From Saprospira grandis (lineage in GTDB: Bacteria; Bacteroidota; Bacteroidia; Chitinophagales; Saprospiraceae), in assembly GCF_027594745.1 (NCBI RefSeq), contig NZ_CP110854.1, positions 1,178,001-1,242,000 on the forward strand: a stretch of DNA of 64,000 bases, read 5' to 3'. Position 1 is the stretch's first letter; every line of letters starts with the position of its first letter. The notes under the pieces were generated by a model that did no database searches, was not told where the DNA came from, and was given only the letters and a program-made list of their open reading frames with translations. This document shows, piece by piece, positions 35,510 through 44,889 of the stretch. Both the position numbers and the translations under genes were made by a program.

Positions 35510-35760
35510 TTGGGGCCTCAGCTGCGGTTACTCCCTTTGGTCGTCGAACTGCAGACTAAAGTCCTTGTTATCGTTGCGCAGCTCGCTGCTGTTTTGGGGC
35601 CTCCCGCCTTCGGCGGGCGCTACGTTTCGCAGCTCGCAGGTCTGCTCGGCCCTGCGGCCTGACGGCCTTGGTCTGCGGCTGCGCCGCACTGCTCCACATC
35701 GCTAGGCTAGTTCTGCGGCCCAAGGCCGCAGCTGGGCCGAACCAGCTAGGCAAAACCCTT
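35510..35760 (+). repeat. GC-rich intergenic hairpin repeat, copy 12 (two tandem units)
   Basis: First unit: GTCGTCGAACTGC module with hairpin GAC-TAAA-GTC (35554-35563). Second unit: GGGGCCTCCCGCCTTCGGCGGGCGCTACG, GCAGCTCGCAGGTCTGCTCGG, hairpin GGCC-TGAC-GGCC before GGTCTG, CGGCTGCGCCG and CATCGCTAGGC. Confidence 0.88.
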
Positions 35761-35780
35761 TTACTGGCCCTAGCATAAGC

Positions 35781-35818
35781 AAAGCGCCCCGCTGCCAATG
35801 GCAGCGGGGCGCTCTTTT
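35781..35818. terminator. Bidirectional terminator between MVP and S9 peptidase genes
   Basis: Perfect 14-bp stem AGCGCCCCGCTGCC / GGCAGCGGGGCGCT (35783-35796 with 35800-35813), loop AAT, then CTTTTTG on the plus strand. It serves the convergent genes ending at 35506 (+) and 35837 (-); on the minus side the U-run is short. Confidence 0.85.
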
Positions 35819-35836
35819 TGGCCCAAAAGTCAGGCC

Positions 35837-37771
35837 TTAATCCTTAGCTAAATGCTTGGCCAAAAAGCTTTGCATTCGTCCATAAAACTCAAAGCGGTTT
35901 TCCTCATTTCGGAAGCCATGGCCCTCGTTTTCCTTAAGGATGTACTCTACCTCGACTCCTCTTGCCTGTAAGGCCGCCACCATTTGGTCCGATTCCGCCT
36001 GATTGACCCGAGGGTCTTTGGCCCCCTGCGCAATCAATAAGGGCGCCTTGATTTTATCCACATGAAAAACAGGAGATGTGGCCCGCATCCGAATACTGTC
36101 GGCCTCATTGCTAGGGTCGCCTACCATTTCATGTAGCATTTTGCGGTAGGGCTCCCAATAGGGCGGAATCGTCTCCATAAATGTAAAGAGGTTAGACACC
36201 CCCACATAATCTATAGCACAGGCATATTTCTCTGGACTAAACGTAATGCCCGCCAAACTACAATAGCCCCCATAACTTCCGCCATAAATGGCCACTCGAT
36301 CAGGGTCGGCAATGCCTTCCCGCACCAACCAATCTACTCCATCACTGACATCATCTTGCATTTTGAGGCCCCACTCCTTAAAAGAAGCTTCCCAGAATTT
36401 GCGGCCATAGCCCGTACTTCCTCTAAAATTGACCTGCAAAACGGCATAGCCTCTATTGGCCAAAAACTGCACTTCTGGGTTAAAGGTCCAGACATCTCTG
36501 GCCCAAGGCCCCCCATGTGGATTAACCACCACAGGCAAGTTTTTTGGCGCCTTGCCCTTGGGCAAGGTAAGGTAACCATGAATCTGCCAGCCATCTCGGC
36601 TGCGGTAGCTAATTGGACGCATTTCCGCCAATTGATTGGCGGGGAGCCAGGGACTCACCTCCGCTATTTTGCGCAACTCCTTTTGGTCCAAATCATAGAA
36701 ATAATAGGCCCCCAAAGAACGATCGCTATAGGTGCGGACAATAAACTTGTTTTCTTCTTCATTGGTGCTGCTCAATACAATCTCCAAATCGGGCAAAAGA
36801 CTTTCTAAATGCTTATAAATGGCCGCCACCTGAGGGTCCAGAAAATGATACTCTCGCTTCCAACTAATATAGGAAATGGTGCTCAGGGCCTTGCGCTTAC
36901 GGGAATAAGACATATAAGAAACATTGACCTCGGGATGCTCAAAGATGAGCTGACTCTCCTTGGCCGTTTTTAAATCAAACTTGACCACTGCCGTTTTATC
37001 TCGGCCCAAATCAGAGAGGGCGTAGATTTCCTCCTTGCCTTCAAAATCAAAGTAAAGCGGGTAGAGTGTTTCCTTAAACGAAGTATTAAGGACCAAACGG
37101 AAACTATCTTTTTCACTCTTCCGATAGAGCAAACTACTATTTACCCCATCGGTAGCAATAGCGAGGCGGAGCCGCCCCTGATGGTCCGTTTTCCAACTCG
37201 TAATATTACCCGGGTTTTCGGCCAAGAGTTCTAGCTCTGCCGTTTGGATATTGAGGCGGTAGGGGTCAAAAACTTGGGGGTTGCGTTTATTCATCCCAAT
37301 AATGAGATGTTGTTCATCGCTGCGGAGATCATCAATAATTTCTACCCGAACATTATCGAAGGGTGTGAGATCTACCTCCTTCTGGCCCCTTCGGTCTACC
37401 GAAAAGAGATGAAAGTTTTCATCTCCGCCTTGGTCCCGCACATAGACCAAGCGATCATTATTGGCCCAAAAGAAGCCAGAAAGATCACGGTCGGTCACCT
37501 TGGTGAGGCGCAAAGGAGCTTGCTTCTGAGCGACATCTTGGACAAAGATGTTTTTGCGGTTTTCATAAGGAGCCAAATAGGCCATATACTCCCCATTTGG
37601 AGATAACTTATAGGCACTACTAGCGGGATTTCGGAAAAAGTCTTCTAAGGGAATTAAGTTCTCGTTCTTTTGCATATCAACTTCCTTTTCGGGGGCTGGA
37701 TTTTTAAATAGGCAACTACTGCCAAGCAGAAGCAGCAGTAGGCTAAGTATTTTGATTGAATAGCTATTCAT
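35837..37771 (-). CDS. S9 family (prolyl oligopeptidase-type) peptidase, lipoprotein
   Basis: A 644-residue protein with a lipoprotein signal peptide and lipobox G-S-S-C near residue 20. An N-terminal beta propeller (about 45-385) precedes an alpha/beta-hydrolase domain (about 390-644). The catalytic triad is S499 (G-G-S-Y-G-G), D586 (A-K-D-P-R-V) and H618 (G-H-G-F). N-P-H-G-G-P and F-R-G-S-T-G-Y-G are standard for the S9C acylaminoacyl-peptidase-like subfamily. It probably cleaves oligopeptides in the periplasm. It is a single gene sharing the bidirectional terminator with MVP. Confidence 0.9.
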   Translation of the reverse strand: MNSYSIKILSLLLLLLGSSCLFKNPAPEKEVDMQKNENLIPLEDFFRNPASSAYKLSPNGEYMAYLAPYENRKNIFVQDVAQKQAPLRLTKVTDRDLSGFFWANNDRLVYVRDQGGDENFHLFSVDRRGQKEVDLTPFDNVRVEIIDDLRSDEQHLIIGMNKRNPQVFDPYRLNIQTAELELLAENPGNITSWKTDHQGRLRLAIATDGVNSSLLYRKSEKDSFRLVLNTSFKETLYPLYFDFEGKEEIYALSDLGRDKTAVVKFDLKTAKESQLIFEHPEVNVSYMSYSRKRKALSTISYISWKREYHFLDPQVAAIYKHLESLLPDLEIVLSSTNEEENKFIVRTYSDRSLGAYYFYDLDQKELRKIAEVSPWLPANQLAEMRPISYRSRDGWQIHGYLTLPKGKAPKNLPVVVNPHGGPWARDVWTFNPEVQFLANRGYAVLQVNFRGSTGYGRKFWEASFKEWGLKMQDDVSDGVDWLVREGIADPDRVAIYGGSYGGYCSLAGITFSPEKYACAIDYVGVSNLFTFMETIPPYWEPYRKMLHEMVGDPSNEADSIRMRATSPVFHVDKIKAPLLIAQGAKDPRVNQAESDQMVAALQARGVEVEYILKENEGHGFRNEENRFEFYGRMQSFLAKHLAKD

Positions 37772-37913
37772 TGGTCTTCATTGAGTAAAGCAGTTAGTTT
37801 TGCGAGGCTTAGCTATTCTAATGTAGACTTTAGTATTGGTATATTGCAGTTCTTTAGACTAAAAAAAGATTTCTCTAGACTTAAGCCCGCTCTTTTTTGG
37901 TCCATTTTGCGGT

Positions 37914-38078
37914 GGACAGGCGGCGAAGCCGCCGCAAAGGAGCGCAGCGACGCGGCTGAGGGATGGATAGCAGTGGCCCAAAGGGCCAGACCCAGCCGCC
38001 AAAGGCGGCGCAGGGCCGAGCAGACCTGCGAGCTGCGACACAGCCCGACCCGGCCGAAGGGCGGGGCAGCCCCAAAAT
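37914..38078 (-). repeat. GC-rich intergenic hairpin repeat, copy 13
   Basis: Inverted copy: GGCGGCGAAGCCGCC, GGCTGAGGGATGG, GGCCCAAAGGGCC, CAGACC, hairpin GCCGCCAAAGGCGGC, GGGCCGAGCAGACCTGCGAGC and GGGGCAGCCCC. It lies in the 337-base gap between two divergent genes; the remaining 170 bases carry no clear feature. Confidence 0.87.
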
Positions 38079-38108
38079 AAGAGCATAAAGCTTTGCTAAA
38101 TAAGAAAC

Positions 38109-41100
38109 ATGATGATGCGTTATTTCCTATTCTTGCTCCTGCTTTGGAGTAGTGGGTCCCTTTTGGCCCAAACAGAAGATATTGAATTGGTGGTGAGCCA
38201 AGGCCACCACAGTAATGTCCGAGCCCTTGCCTTTTCGGAAGATGGGCGTTTTTTGGCCACGGCTGGCGATGACCGCAGCCTGCGCATTTGGTCGATGCGG
38301 CTACAGCAAGAATATAAGGTCCTTTGGGGACATAAGGCGGCTATTACGGATGTGGGCTTTTCTAAAGATGGGCAGTTTCTGGCCTCTGTGGGCAGTCGGC
38401 TGCTCTGTATATGGTCTATGCCTGAAGGCAAACTTTTGCATCAGATGGAGGTAGATGCCCTGAGCAAACGCCTGCAATTTTCGGAGACTAAGGCAGGACA
38501 TGTTATGGCCCGACTGCCCGAGGGCATGGCCTGGGTAGATTTAAAAACAGGGGCCATAGACTACAGCCTAAAGCCCTTTATGCGAAATTGGAGCAACTGG
38601 ATTTTGGGACAAAAAACAGCCCGTGTGATTATTCCAGAACGGCCCGATAGCATTTGGGCCTATAGCCTCGAGGGCCAAAGAAAACAACTATTTGTAGGTA
38701 AAGGAAGCTATTATAAGCTGCTGCTTTCGCCCAATGAGGATTATCTGGCAGCCTATTCGGGCAGCCGTCTGGCCGTAGATGTTTGGGACTATAAGAGCGG
38801 AAAATTGATTGGCAGTATTGAGGGGCTTGGCCCACTACAAGACTTTTGTTTTGATATGGCGGGGCAGCGGCTCTGGATTATGGACCTACATGCCGAATGC
38901 AGGGTCTATAGCTGCCCTAAACTCCAAATGGAGCTAATTGTCAATAAAAAGAGCTGGGGGCAAGAAGGCCTTGGCCAAGGCGATTTGGTACAGGTAAATA
39001 TTGGTCAGCAGATTCGCCCCAGCCCCAATGGGCAGTTTATGGGGCTGGCCATTACTCGCACCGAAGTGAACCGCAAGACGAGCAAGATGAATGACCTCAG
39101 AGGAGTCCAACTAGTCGATGCCCAAACGGGCAAAGAAAGGGGCCTATTTAAGGGGCATTTTAAGTGGATTACCCAGCTAGGTATCTCGCCCAAAGGCGAT
39201 AAACTCCTCTCCATCAATATGGGCAAAACCCGAGGGCTGCGCTCTTGGACCATCCAAAAAGGAGAAATTGAACGCTATATCCATAGCTCCCAAAGCCTTA
39301 GCCAAAGCCAAGATAAAAAACAACTGGCCCTACTCGAGTTTCAGGAAAAAGCTCAGCCAGAACTAACGGTCTATCAGCTCCCTAGTTTTAGAAAGCTAGC
39401 CAAGAAGAAGCTCGACAATTGCAGCGCCTTTGCCCTAAGTGGCGATGGTAAAAAAATAGCGGCCCTACAAGTAGATGTTAATCTCAAAAACCCTTTAAAC
39501 AACCGCTTTTATTACTCTATATGGAAGCTACCCAACTACAAACTAGAACAAGAAATTGAGATCGAATCTAAGGAATCTGCCCTACCCATATTTAAAAGTC
39601 TATTGCTTGATTCTGCTGGCGATTACCTTCTTGCTGCCGCCCAAAACCAAGCCTACAGCCTAGAGCTAAGCAGCCAAAAACGCATCCGATTTGCCCTGCC
39701 TAGCTCGGCTACTTATTGGCGAATGCTCTGCCTGCACCCACAACAGCCCGCCCTACTCTTTGCGGTCACGGAGGTGGTCTATAATCAGGAGGAAAAAAGA
39801 GTGGAGGAGCTCAGCAAGCTGCTGCTCTACAACTATAAAACAGGCGAACTCATCGAGGAAGTAAGCAGCCCCAAAGAGGGGGTTATCCAAAGCGCAACCT
39901 TTAGCCCAGATGGTCAATACCTACTCACGGGGCAAACGGCCTATCAGGCGGTCATCAACTTTGATGTGCTGCTCTGGGATTGGCCCCAAAAACAACTGCT
40001 CTGCCAATTTAAAGGGCATAATGGCGGCATCAATGACCTGGCCTTTGACCCCCTAGGCAAAAAGGCCTATAGCTGCTCAGAAGATGGATTGATTAAGGCC
40101 TGGGATATAGAAAAATGTGCCCTAGACGCTTCTTTTATTGGCTATAATGAATTGGATTACCTCATTATCTCGCCCGAAAATTACTATAAAACTAGCCGAA
40201 GCAATACCGCTGGCCTTGGCTTTCGATATGCCGGCGACCTCTATACCTACGATCAGTTTGACCTCCGATTTAACCGCCCAGATAAGGTCCTCGCCCCCTT
40301 TAGCGATGCCCCTCGCAAACTAAATATCTATACCAAGGCCTGGAAAAAAAGAGTGCGGCGACTCGGCTTTACCGAGGAACAACTAGAGCAAGAGCTAGAC
40401 CTGCCCCAACTTCAAATTGTCAATCAATTGCAGCTCCCCATTTTTGTAGAAGATAGCCTCATCCATTTCCAAATTACCGCCTTTGACCAGCAACAGGCCC
40501 TAAAAAAACTGCGCATCTTTGTCAATGGCGTGCCCTACCCCAATGCAGAAGGCATCGAGCTAAACAACAGCCCTGGCGATAGCCTGCGCCAAGAACTAAG
40601 TATTCCACTAGGCCAAGGCCCCAATAAAATTCAACTCTCGGTGGTCAATGCCGCAGGCCTAGAAAGTGCCAAACAGAGCTTTCAACTGGCCTACCAACCC
40701 AAAGAGAAACAAACTAGTCAACTCTACTTTTTGGGCCTTGGAGTCAGTGAGTTTAAAGATAGTAGCCGCAACCTAAAGTACCCCCAAAAAGATGCCCATG
40801 ACCTGGCCCAAACCTTAGCCGAAGCCCAAGAAAAAGGACAGTTCCAGCAACTTTTGCTCGACCCTAATATGCCCATAGAACAACTGCAAAAAAGCGCTAG
40901 AGACTTTATGGAGCAGGCCAAAATCAATGACCAAATTGTCTTTTATATCTCTTCGCATGGCCTGCTAGACGATAGCCTGAACTACTACCTAGCCCTCCCC
41001 AATAGCCAATTTGATCAGCCCCAAAATGGAAGCTGGGCCTATGATAATATAGAGCAATTACTGGATGGGCTACCCTGCCGCAACCGCCTGCTCCTGCTCG

Positions 41101-41543
41101 ATGCCTGCCATTCTGGGGAAGTGGATAAGGAGGTAGAAACCGAGAAGAAATCGGTCAGCAGCTTTGCCCAAAACATACTCAAAAGAAGCAAGTCGGGCAG
41201 TACCCTGATCCGCCCCAAAACGGGACTCAACAACTCTTTTGCCTATATGAAGGCCCTTTTTTCGGACCTAGAACAGCAGAGCGGGGTCACGGTTATTTCT
41301 GCCGCTGGCGGCTTCGAACTGGCCTATGAATCGGATGAATGGGGCAACGGCCTCTTTACCTACGCCCTTTTGGAGGGCATCAAAAGCAAGAAAGCCGACC
41401 TCAATAATGATGGCCAAATTCCTATCCTCGAGCTGCGAGACTTCCTCAGCCTCAGGGTGCTAGAGCTCAGTCAGGGCCAACAGCAGCCCACCGCCCGCCA
41501 ATCCAATGTTTTCAATAACTTTATCCTTTACCGTTATGATTAG
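38109..41543 (+). CDS. Exported WD40-repeat protein with a C-terminal caspase (C14) domain
   Basis: An 1144-residue protein with a signal peptide (about 1-20, ending L-L-A-Q). WD40 repeats occupy about 25-690, clearest near 30-120 (A-G-D-D-R-S-L-R-I-W) and 595-680 (S-E-D-G-L-I-K-A-W-D). A linker is followed by an Ig-like segment (about 780-860) and a caspase-fold peptidase domain (about 870-1140). The catalytic dyad is H950 (Y-I-S-S-H-G) and C1000 (L-L-D-A-C-H-S-G). Bacterial WD40-caspase fusions are thought to sense a signal through the propeller and cleave protein targets. The signal peptide would place this one outside the cytoplasm, which is unusual. No dedicated partner is adjacent. Confidence 0.88.
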   Translation: MMMRYFLFLLLLWSSGSLLAQTEDIELVVSQGHHSNVRALAFSEDGRFLATAGDDRSLRIWSMRLQQEYKVLWGHKAAITDVGFSKDGQFLASVGSRLLCIWSMPEGKLLHQMEVDALSKRLQFSETKAGHVMARLPEGMAWVDLKTGAIDYSLKPFMRNWSNWILGQKTARVIIPERPDSIWAYSLEGQRKQLFVGKGSYYKLLLSPNEDYLAAYSGSRLAVDVWDYKSGKLIGSIEGLGPLQDFCFDMAGQRLWIMDLHAECRVYSCPKLQMELIVNKKSWGQEGLGQGDLVQVNIGQQIRPSPNGQFMGLAITRTEVNRKTSKMNDLRGVQLVDAQTGKERGLFKGHFKWITQLGISPKGDKLLSINMGKTRGLRSWTIQKGEIERYIHSSQSLSQSQDKKQLALLEFQEKAQPELTVYQLPSFRKLAKKKLDNCSAFALSGDGKKIAALQVDVNLKNPLNNRFYYSIWKLPNYKLEQEIEIESKESALPIFKSLLLDSAGDYLLAAAQNQAYSLELSSQKRIRFALPSSATYWRMLCLHPQQPALLFAVTEVVYNQEEKRVEELSKLLLYNYKTGELIEEVSSPKEGVIQSATFSPDGQYLLTGQTAYQAVINFDVLLWDWPQKQLLCQFKGHNGGINDLAFDPLGKKAYSCSEDGLIKAWDIEKCALDASFIGYNELDYLIISPENYYKTSRSNTAGLGFRYAGDLYTYDQFDLRFNRPDKVLAPFSDAPRKLNIYTKAWKKRVRRLGFTEEQLEQELDLPQLQIVNQLQLPIFVEDSLIHFQITAFDQQQALKKLRIFVNGVPYPNAEGIELNNSPGDSLRQELSIPLGQGPNKIQLSVVNAAGLESAKQSFQLAYQPKEKQTSQLYFLGLGVSEFKDSSRNLKYPQKDAHDLAQTLAEAQEKGQFQQLLLDPNMPIEQLQKSARDFMEQAKINDQIVFYISSHGLLDDSLNYYLALPNSQFDQPQNGSWAYDNIEQLLDGLPCRNRLLLLDACHSGEVDKEVETEKKSVSSFAQNILKRSKSGSTLIRPKTGLNNSFAYMKALFSDLEQQSGVTVISAAGGFELAYESDEWGNGLFTYALLEGIKSKKADLNNDGQIPILELRDFLSLRVLELSQGQQQPTARQSNVFNNFILYRYD

Positions 41544-41552
41544 TTTCTTTTC

Positions 41553-41695
41553 TTTTGGGGCCTCCGCCTCCCTTCGGTCGTCGGCGCTACGTTCCGGGGC
41601 TCGCAAGTCTGCTCGGCCCTTCGGCGGCTTGGCCGCCTCGGTCTGCGGCTGCGCCGCCCCCCTCCACATCGCTAGGCCAAAACCAAAAACTGCCC
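41553..41695 (+). repeat. GC-rich intergenic hairpin repeat, copy 14
   Basis: Forward copy: TTTTGGGGCCTCCGCC, TTCGGTCGTCGGCGCTACG, GGGGCTCGCAAGTCTGCTCGG, hairpin GGCGGC-TTG-GCCGCC before GGTCTG, CGGCTGCGCCG and CATCGCTAGGCC. It merges in frame with the start of the next gene. Confidence 0.87.
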
Positions 41696-41778
41696 TAGGG
41701 GCAGCCAAAGAGGGCCTTTCGGCCCTCCCACTAAATGCGCCTAATAGGGCCCAACAGGCTGGCAGGTCGCCCCTTATT

Positions 41779-42697
41779 TTGGGCCTTTTACTGCTGTTGT
41801 TCTTGGGCCTAGTTCCCGCCTGCCAGCCTGCTCAATCAGCAGAGGCAGAACCCGCCCCCCTCCTAGCAGATAGTAGCCAAACAGACAGTTTGCCCCCAAG
41901 CCAACTCCCCCCCGCTATTCGCCAAGGGCCACAGCCTCGGCTAGCCCAGTTTAGCGACAGTCTGACGACCCTAAGTATTGGGGGGCATAAGGTGGATATA
42001 CAACTCCCTAGGGCCGCCTTTAAGGGCAGTATCATTATTTTGCCTGGCTATAATTTCCCGAAGGAGGATGCCTGCCAGAAAGCTCCCCTCTTTTGCCAGA
42101 CCTTTTTGGAGGCGGGTTATCTACTCATTATGCCTGAAATGGGACGCTCCTTATATAGTAGTCAGTATTTTCCAGAAACCCAGGCTCGTTACAAGCGCTA
42201 TCCCGACCAAAACTGGGTCCTAGATAGTCTGCTCCCTCATTTGCAGCTAGAATATGGGCTATTAGTAGATGGGCAAGACAATTTCTTAGTGGGCATTTCT
42301 ACTGGGGGCCGAGGGGCTGCTCTTTTGGCCTTGGCTGCGCCCGAGCGTTGGACCGCAGTGGCCAGCCTGTCTGGAGACTTTGACCAAAGCCAGATACCCA
42401 ATGATGGACTGATGCGCAACTTTTATGGACCTTACAAACAATTTAGTCAGCGCTGGAAAATGGTGGATAATGTTATTGCTCGCATAGACGACTGGCAAAC
42501 GCCTATCTTTATTGGGCATGGCGGAGCCGATAAGGTGGTCCCCCCCCGCCCAGTCTAAACAACTCTTTGATAGCTTACAAAGTCGTTTAGATCAGGAGCT
42601 ACTCTATTACTCTGCGCCCCCCAAGGCCGAGCACAACTATGCTTATTGGGAAGCTGAGGCCAAAAATATACTGGCCTTTTTTCAGTCATTGCCTTAG
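41779..42697 (+). pseudogene. Alpha/beta hydrolase lipoprotein with a frameshift in a C8 run
   Basis: A lipoprotein-like start (lipobox V-P-A-C) leads into an alpha/beta-hydrolase. The nucleophile is in G-I-S-T-G-G (Ser codon 42298) and the Asp in G-G-A-D-K-V (42529). The frame stops at 42558, just after eight C at 42540-42547. With seven C, translation would run on in the next frame (Q-S-K-Q-L-F-D) to 42697 and include A-E-H-N-Y, whose His (42632) is the expected third catalytic residue. One extra C thus separates the triad. It could be a real disruption, a phase-variable tract or a sequencing error. The start is uncertain: TTG at 41779 is the last in-frame candidate before the signal, and the open frame reaches back through repeat copy 14 to 41506. 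Confidence 0.75.
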
Positions 42698-42727
42698 CGG
42701 GCTGTTTTTTGTCCTGATTTATACTTT

Positions 42728-42762
42728 GCCCCCTAGTTGCTTGCAGCGGCTAGGGGGCTTTG
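42728..42762 (+). terminator. Candidate terminator after the hydrolase
   Basis: Stem GCCCCCTAG / CTAGGGGGC (42728-42736 with 42750-42758) followed by TTTGTTGTTT. The 13-base loop is long and the T-run broken. Confidence 0.5.
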
Positions 42763-42782
42763 TTGTTTGGGCTATGCGCTAG

Positions 42783-43154
42783 CTGAGACTATTTAAAATA
42801 TGCTGCATTTCTTTTTTATCGCCTAGGGACAAGCCGAGACTGTTTAAAATTTTGTGTTTCTCCTTTTGCTGCCTAGGGACAAGCCCCTAGGCTAGCTTTT
42901 TCAGACAGCCCTCTAAAGAGGGCCTTTGGATAAGGTTCTTCTCTGCGATAATAACTAAACAAGGCCTTGTATACCAACAGTTGAGGCCCTCAAAGAGGGC
43001 TGACTCCATTGGATTAGCCTAGGGGCTTGTCCCTAGGCGATTATTGGCTGAATCCTAACAAGCTAAAGGCCCAAATTTTATTCGGATACACAAAATCCTG
43101 AATAGTCCCGACAAGCCCCTAGGCTAGCTTTTCGGACAGCCCTCTGCGAGGGCC
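42783..43154. repeat. Second dispersed repeat family, cluster of units in both orientations
   Basis: Two tandem units share GAGACTRTTTAAAAT...TTT...GCCTAGGGACAAGCC (42787-42836 and 42837-42895). They are followed by GCCCCTAGGCTAGCTTTT-CAGACAGCCCTC and its relatives in both orientations (42885-42925, 43015-43040, 43115-43154). The stretch GCGATTATTGGCTG...AATAGTCC (about 43039-43110) recurs, diverged, at 46873-46946. Short hairpins such as GCCCTCT-AAAG-AGGGC occur several times. No credible gene is present. Confidence 0.7.
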
Positions 43155-43200
43155 TTTATTTTATTCCAACATACAAAATATTGAGGTTCCCCCTCGGAAG

Positions 43201-43598
43201 GGGTTACTCTAGCCCTCAAGAGGGGTTACTCTACCCCTCGAAAGGGGTTAATCTACCCCTCAAGAGGGGTTACTCTACCCCTCGAAAGGGGTTACCCTAC
43301 CCCTCGAAAGGGGTTACCCTACCCCTCGAAAGGGGTTACTCTACCCCTCGAAAGGGGGTGCTCTACCCATCGAAAGGGGGTGCTCTACCCATCGAGAGGG
43401 GGTGCTTTACCCATCGAGAGGGGGTGCTCTACCCATCGGGAGGGGGTGCTCTACCCATCGGGAGGGGGTGCTCTACCCATCGGGAGGGGGTGCTTTACCC
43501 ATCGAGAGGGGGTGCTTTACCCATCGAGAGGGGGTGCTTTACCCATCGAGAGGGGGTGCTTTACCCATCGAGAGGGGGGTGCTTTACCCATCGGAAGG
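43201..43598. repeat. 22-bp minisatellite with a hairpin in each unit (about 18 units)
   Basis: Seven type A units (43201-43354, GGGGTTACTCTACCCCTCGA-AA) and about eleven type B units (43355-43598, GGGGGTGCTCTACCCATCGA-GA), all 22 bp except the last with an extra G. In type A, ACCCCT and AGGGGT flank CGAA, so each unit can form a six-pair hairpin with a four-base loop. In type B the stem is weaker. Frames are open because the unit lacks stops and 22 is not a multiple of three, so all frames cycle through it. No start signal or domain supports a protein. Confidence 0.9.
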
Positions 43599-43946
43599 AA
43601 AATACTAGCAATAAAGAGGGGTAGATGGATTTAAATTAAAGGCAATATAAAAACAGTTATTGACTCCTTTATATCACTAAAGCTGAGCAACTTTTACAAC
43701 CTTCTGACTGATAGCAATGCGCAGGCCCTCAGCTAGAAATAGTCCTTAAAACAACTGCTAATAAGATCCAAAACTCTATAAAACACAAAAAAATAGCCTA
43801 TTAAAGTATTTTTTATTAGTTATAACTTGCATCTTAAAATTATTTACCCTATGTTTATAACATAGACAACATAAGAGCACATTATTTTTACTAAAGAGCT
43901 CTAGTTGTTAGACATCTAATTATTAATCAAATAAATACCTAGTACT
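43599..43946. other. A+T-rich gene-free stretch
   Basis: About 350 bases of low-GC sequence between the minisatellite and the next gene. It contains a small palindrome, CTATGTT-TAT-AACATAG near 43850, that could belong to the leader of the next gene. Otherwise nothing is recognisable. Confidence 0.5.
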
Positions 43947-44456
43947 ATGTCTAGAAGAAACATGATTAGCATTGAATTGCTTGCGGCTACGGTCCAGCAA
44001 GTTCAGAGCGCATTTGAGACTATTGAGCAGTTGCTTGATGGTCATGTTGTAAACATCAGCCCGGAGGACCGTCAGCGTTATGGGAGTGTAGATGAGCAGG
44101 CCAAACTATTTATCTTTAAGGCGCATGATTTTTATCGGGCCAAGGGGCAGTTGCTTCCGAGCTACTTTGATACTGTGGAGTATGAAAAAGACTTTGAGGG
44201 GCGTAAACTATTTGAGCGTTTTGAACAAAAGGCGGTAGAATTACAGGAAAAAATTCGCGACACTCGGACGCTTTTGGATTATGATACCCTTCAGTATTCT
44301 TACAGTCTATATCGCCATCTAAAGAACATGAGCCAAGAAGACATTCCGGGCATTGATTTTTGGCTAGAGGAGATGTCTCAGTTTTTCAAGCGTAGCACTA
44401 ACAATGGTTTGGAAGAACAGAGCAATGATGAGGCGGAGCCGCCTATTGTTGACTAA
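43947..44456 (+). CDS. Small cytoplasmic protein, unknown function
   Basis: A 169-residue protein without signal peptide or membrane segment. It is predicted mostly helical and charged, with Y-G-S-V-D-E-Q-A-K-L-F near residue 45 and Y-S-L-Y-R-H-L-K near 122, a pattern I associate loosely with unnamed Bacteroidota proteins. The ATG is preceded by A+T-rich sequence. Codon use resembles yebC downstream. It stands alone between a repeat-filled region and repeat copy 15. Confidence 0.7.
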   Translation: MSRRNMISIELLAATVQQVQSAFETIEQLLDGHVVNISPEDRQRYGSVDEQAKLFIFKAHDFYRAKGQLLPSYFDTVEYEKDFEGRKLFERFEQKAVELQEKIRDTRTLLDYDTLQYSYSLYRHLKNMSQEDIPGIDFWLEEMSQFFKRSTNNGLEEQSNDEAEPPIVD

Positions 44457-44537
44457 CTAGTTTTAGTTGTTTAATCTGTGGTTTATAAATTGGTTACAGG
44501 CAAGCTCTACTTTTGTGGGGCTTGTTTTTTTTGTGGG

Positions 44538-44774
44538 TTGAGGAGGCGGCAGCCATGGCCCGCAGGGCCAAACGGCCACAACAAAGCCTTTAGGCTGTCT
44601 TCGACGACTGAAAGGAGTAAGCGATGCGGCAGCCATGGCCCGCAGGGCCAAACGGCCTAGCGATGCGGCGGGGTGGCCGTCAGGCCAGACCAAGGCGGCG
44701 CAGCCGCCGCAGGGCCGAGCAGACCTGCGAGCCCCAAAGCGTAGCGCCGCAGCTTGCTGCGGAGGCCCCAAATA
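44538..44774 (-). repeat. GC-rich intergenic hairpin repeat, copy 15 (two tandem units)
   Basis: Inverted copy with two GGCGGCAGCCATGGCCCGCAGGGCC blocks. The first unit carries the TAAA-loop hairpin AGCC-TTTA-GGCT (44585-44596) with CGACGACTG. The second has GGCCTAGCGATGCGG, GGCCGTCAGGCC, CAGACC, GGCGGCGCAGCCGCC, GGGCCGAGCAGACCTGCGAGCC, and CAGCTTGCTGCGGAGGCCCC. Confidence 0.88.
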
Positions 44775-44792
44775 AAAAGGCTGAAGTAAATT

Positions 44793-44824
44793 CTTGTTAT
44801 CTTGCTGAAGCTTTGTTAAATTTG
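44793..44824 (+). promoter_or_regulatory. Candidate promoter of the YebC gene
   Basis: CTTG (44793-44796), a 20-base spacer and TAAATTTG (44817-44824), a full match to the TAnnTTTG -7 box, about 65 bases before the ATG. Confidence 0.45.
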
Positions 44825-44889
44825 GGGCTTGTTTTTGGGGCTTAGGGTCCTGAGCAGATATTAACAAACCGTATTACGAATAATATATC

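Noticed and set aside
43201..43598. CRISPR array
   Set aside because: Units are contiguous with no unique spacers and no cas genes are in the window. The same applies to the 42-bp array at 56817-57320.
43181..43624. A 147-codon frame across the 22-bp minisatellite encoding Gly/Tyr/Pro repeats
   Set aside because: All three plus frames are open over much of the array, no promoter or start context is seen, and the unit length is not a multiple of three.
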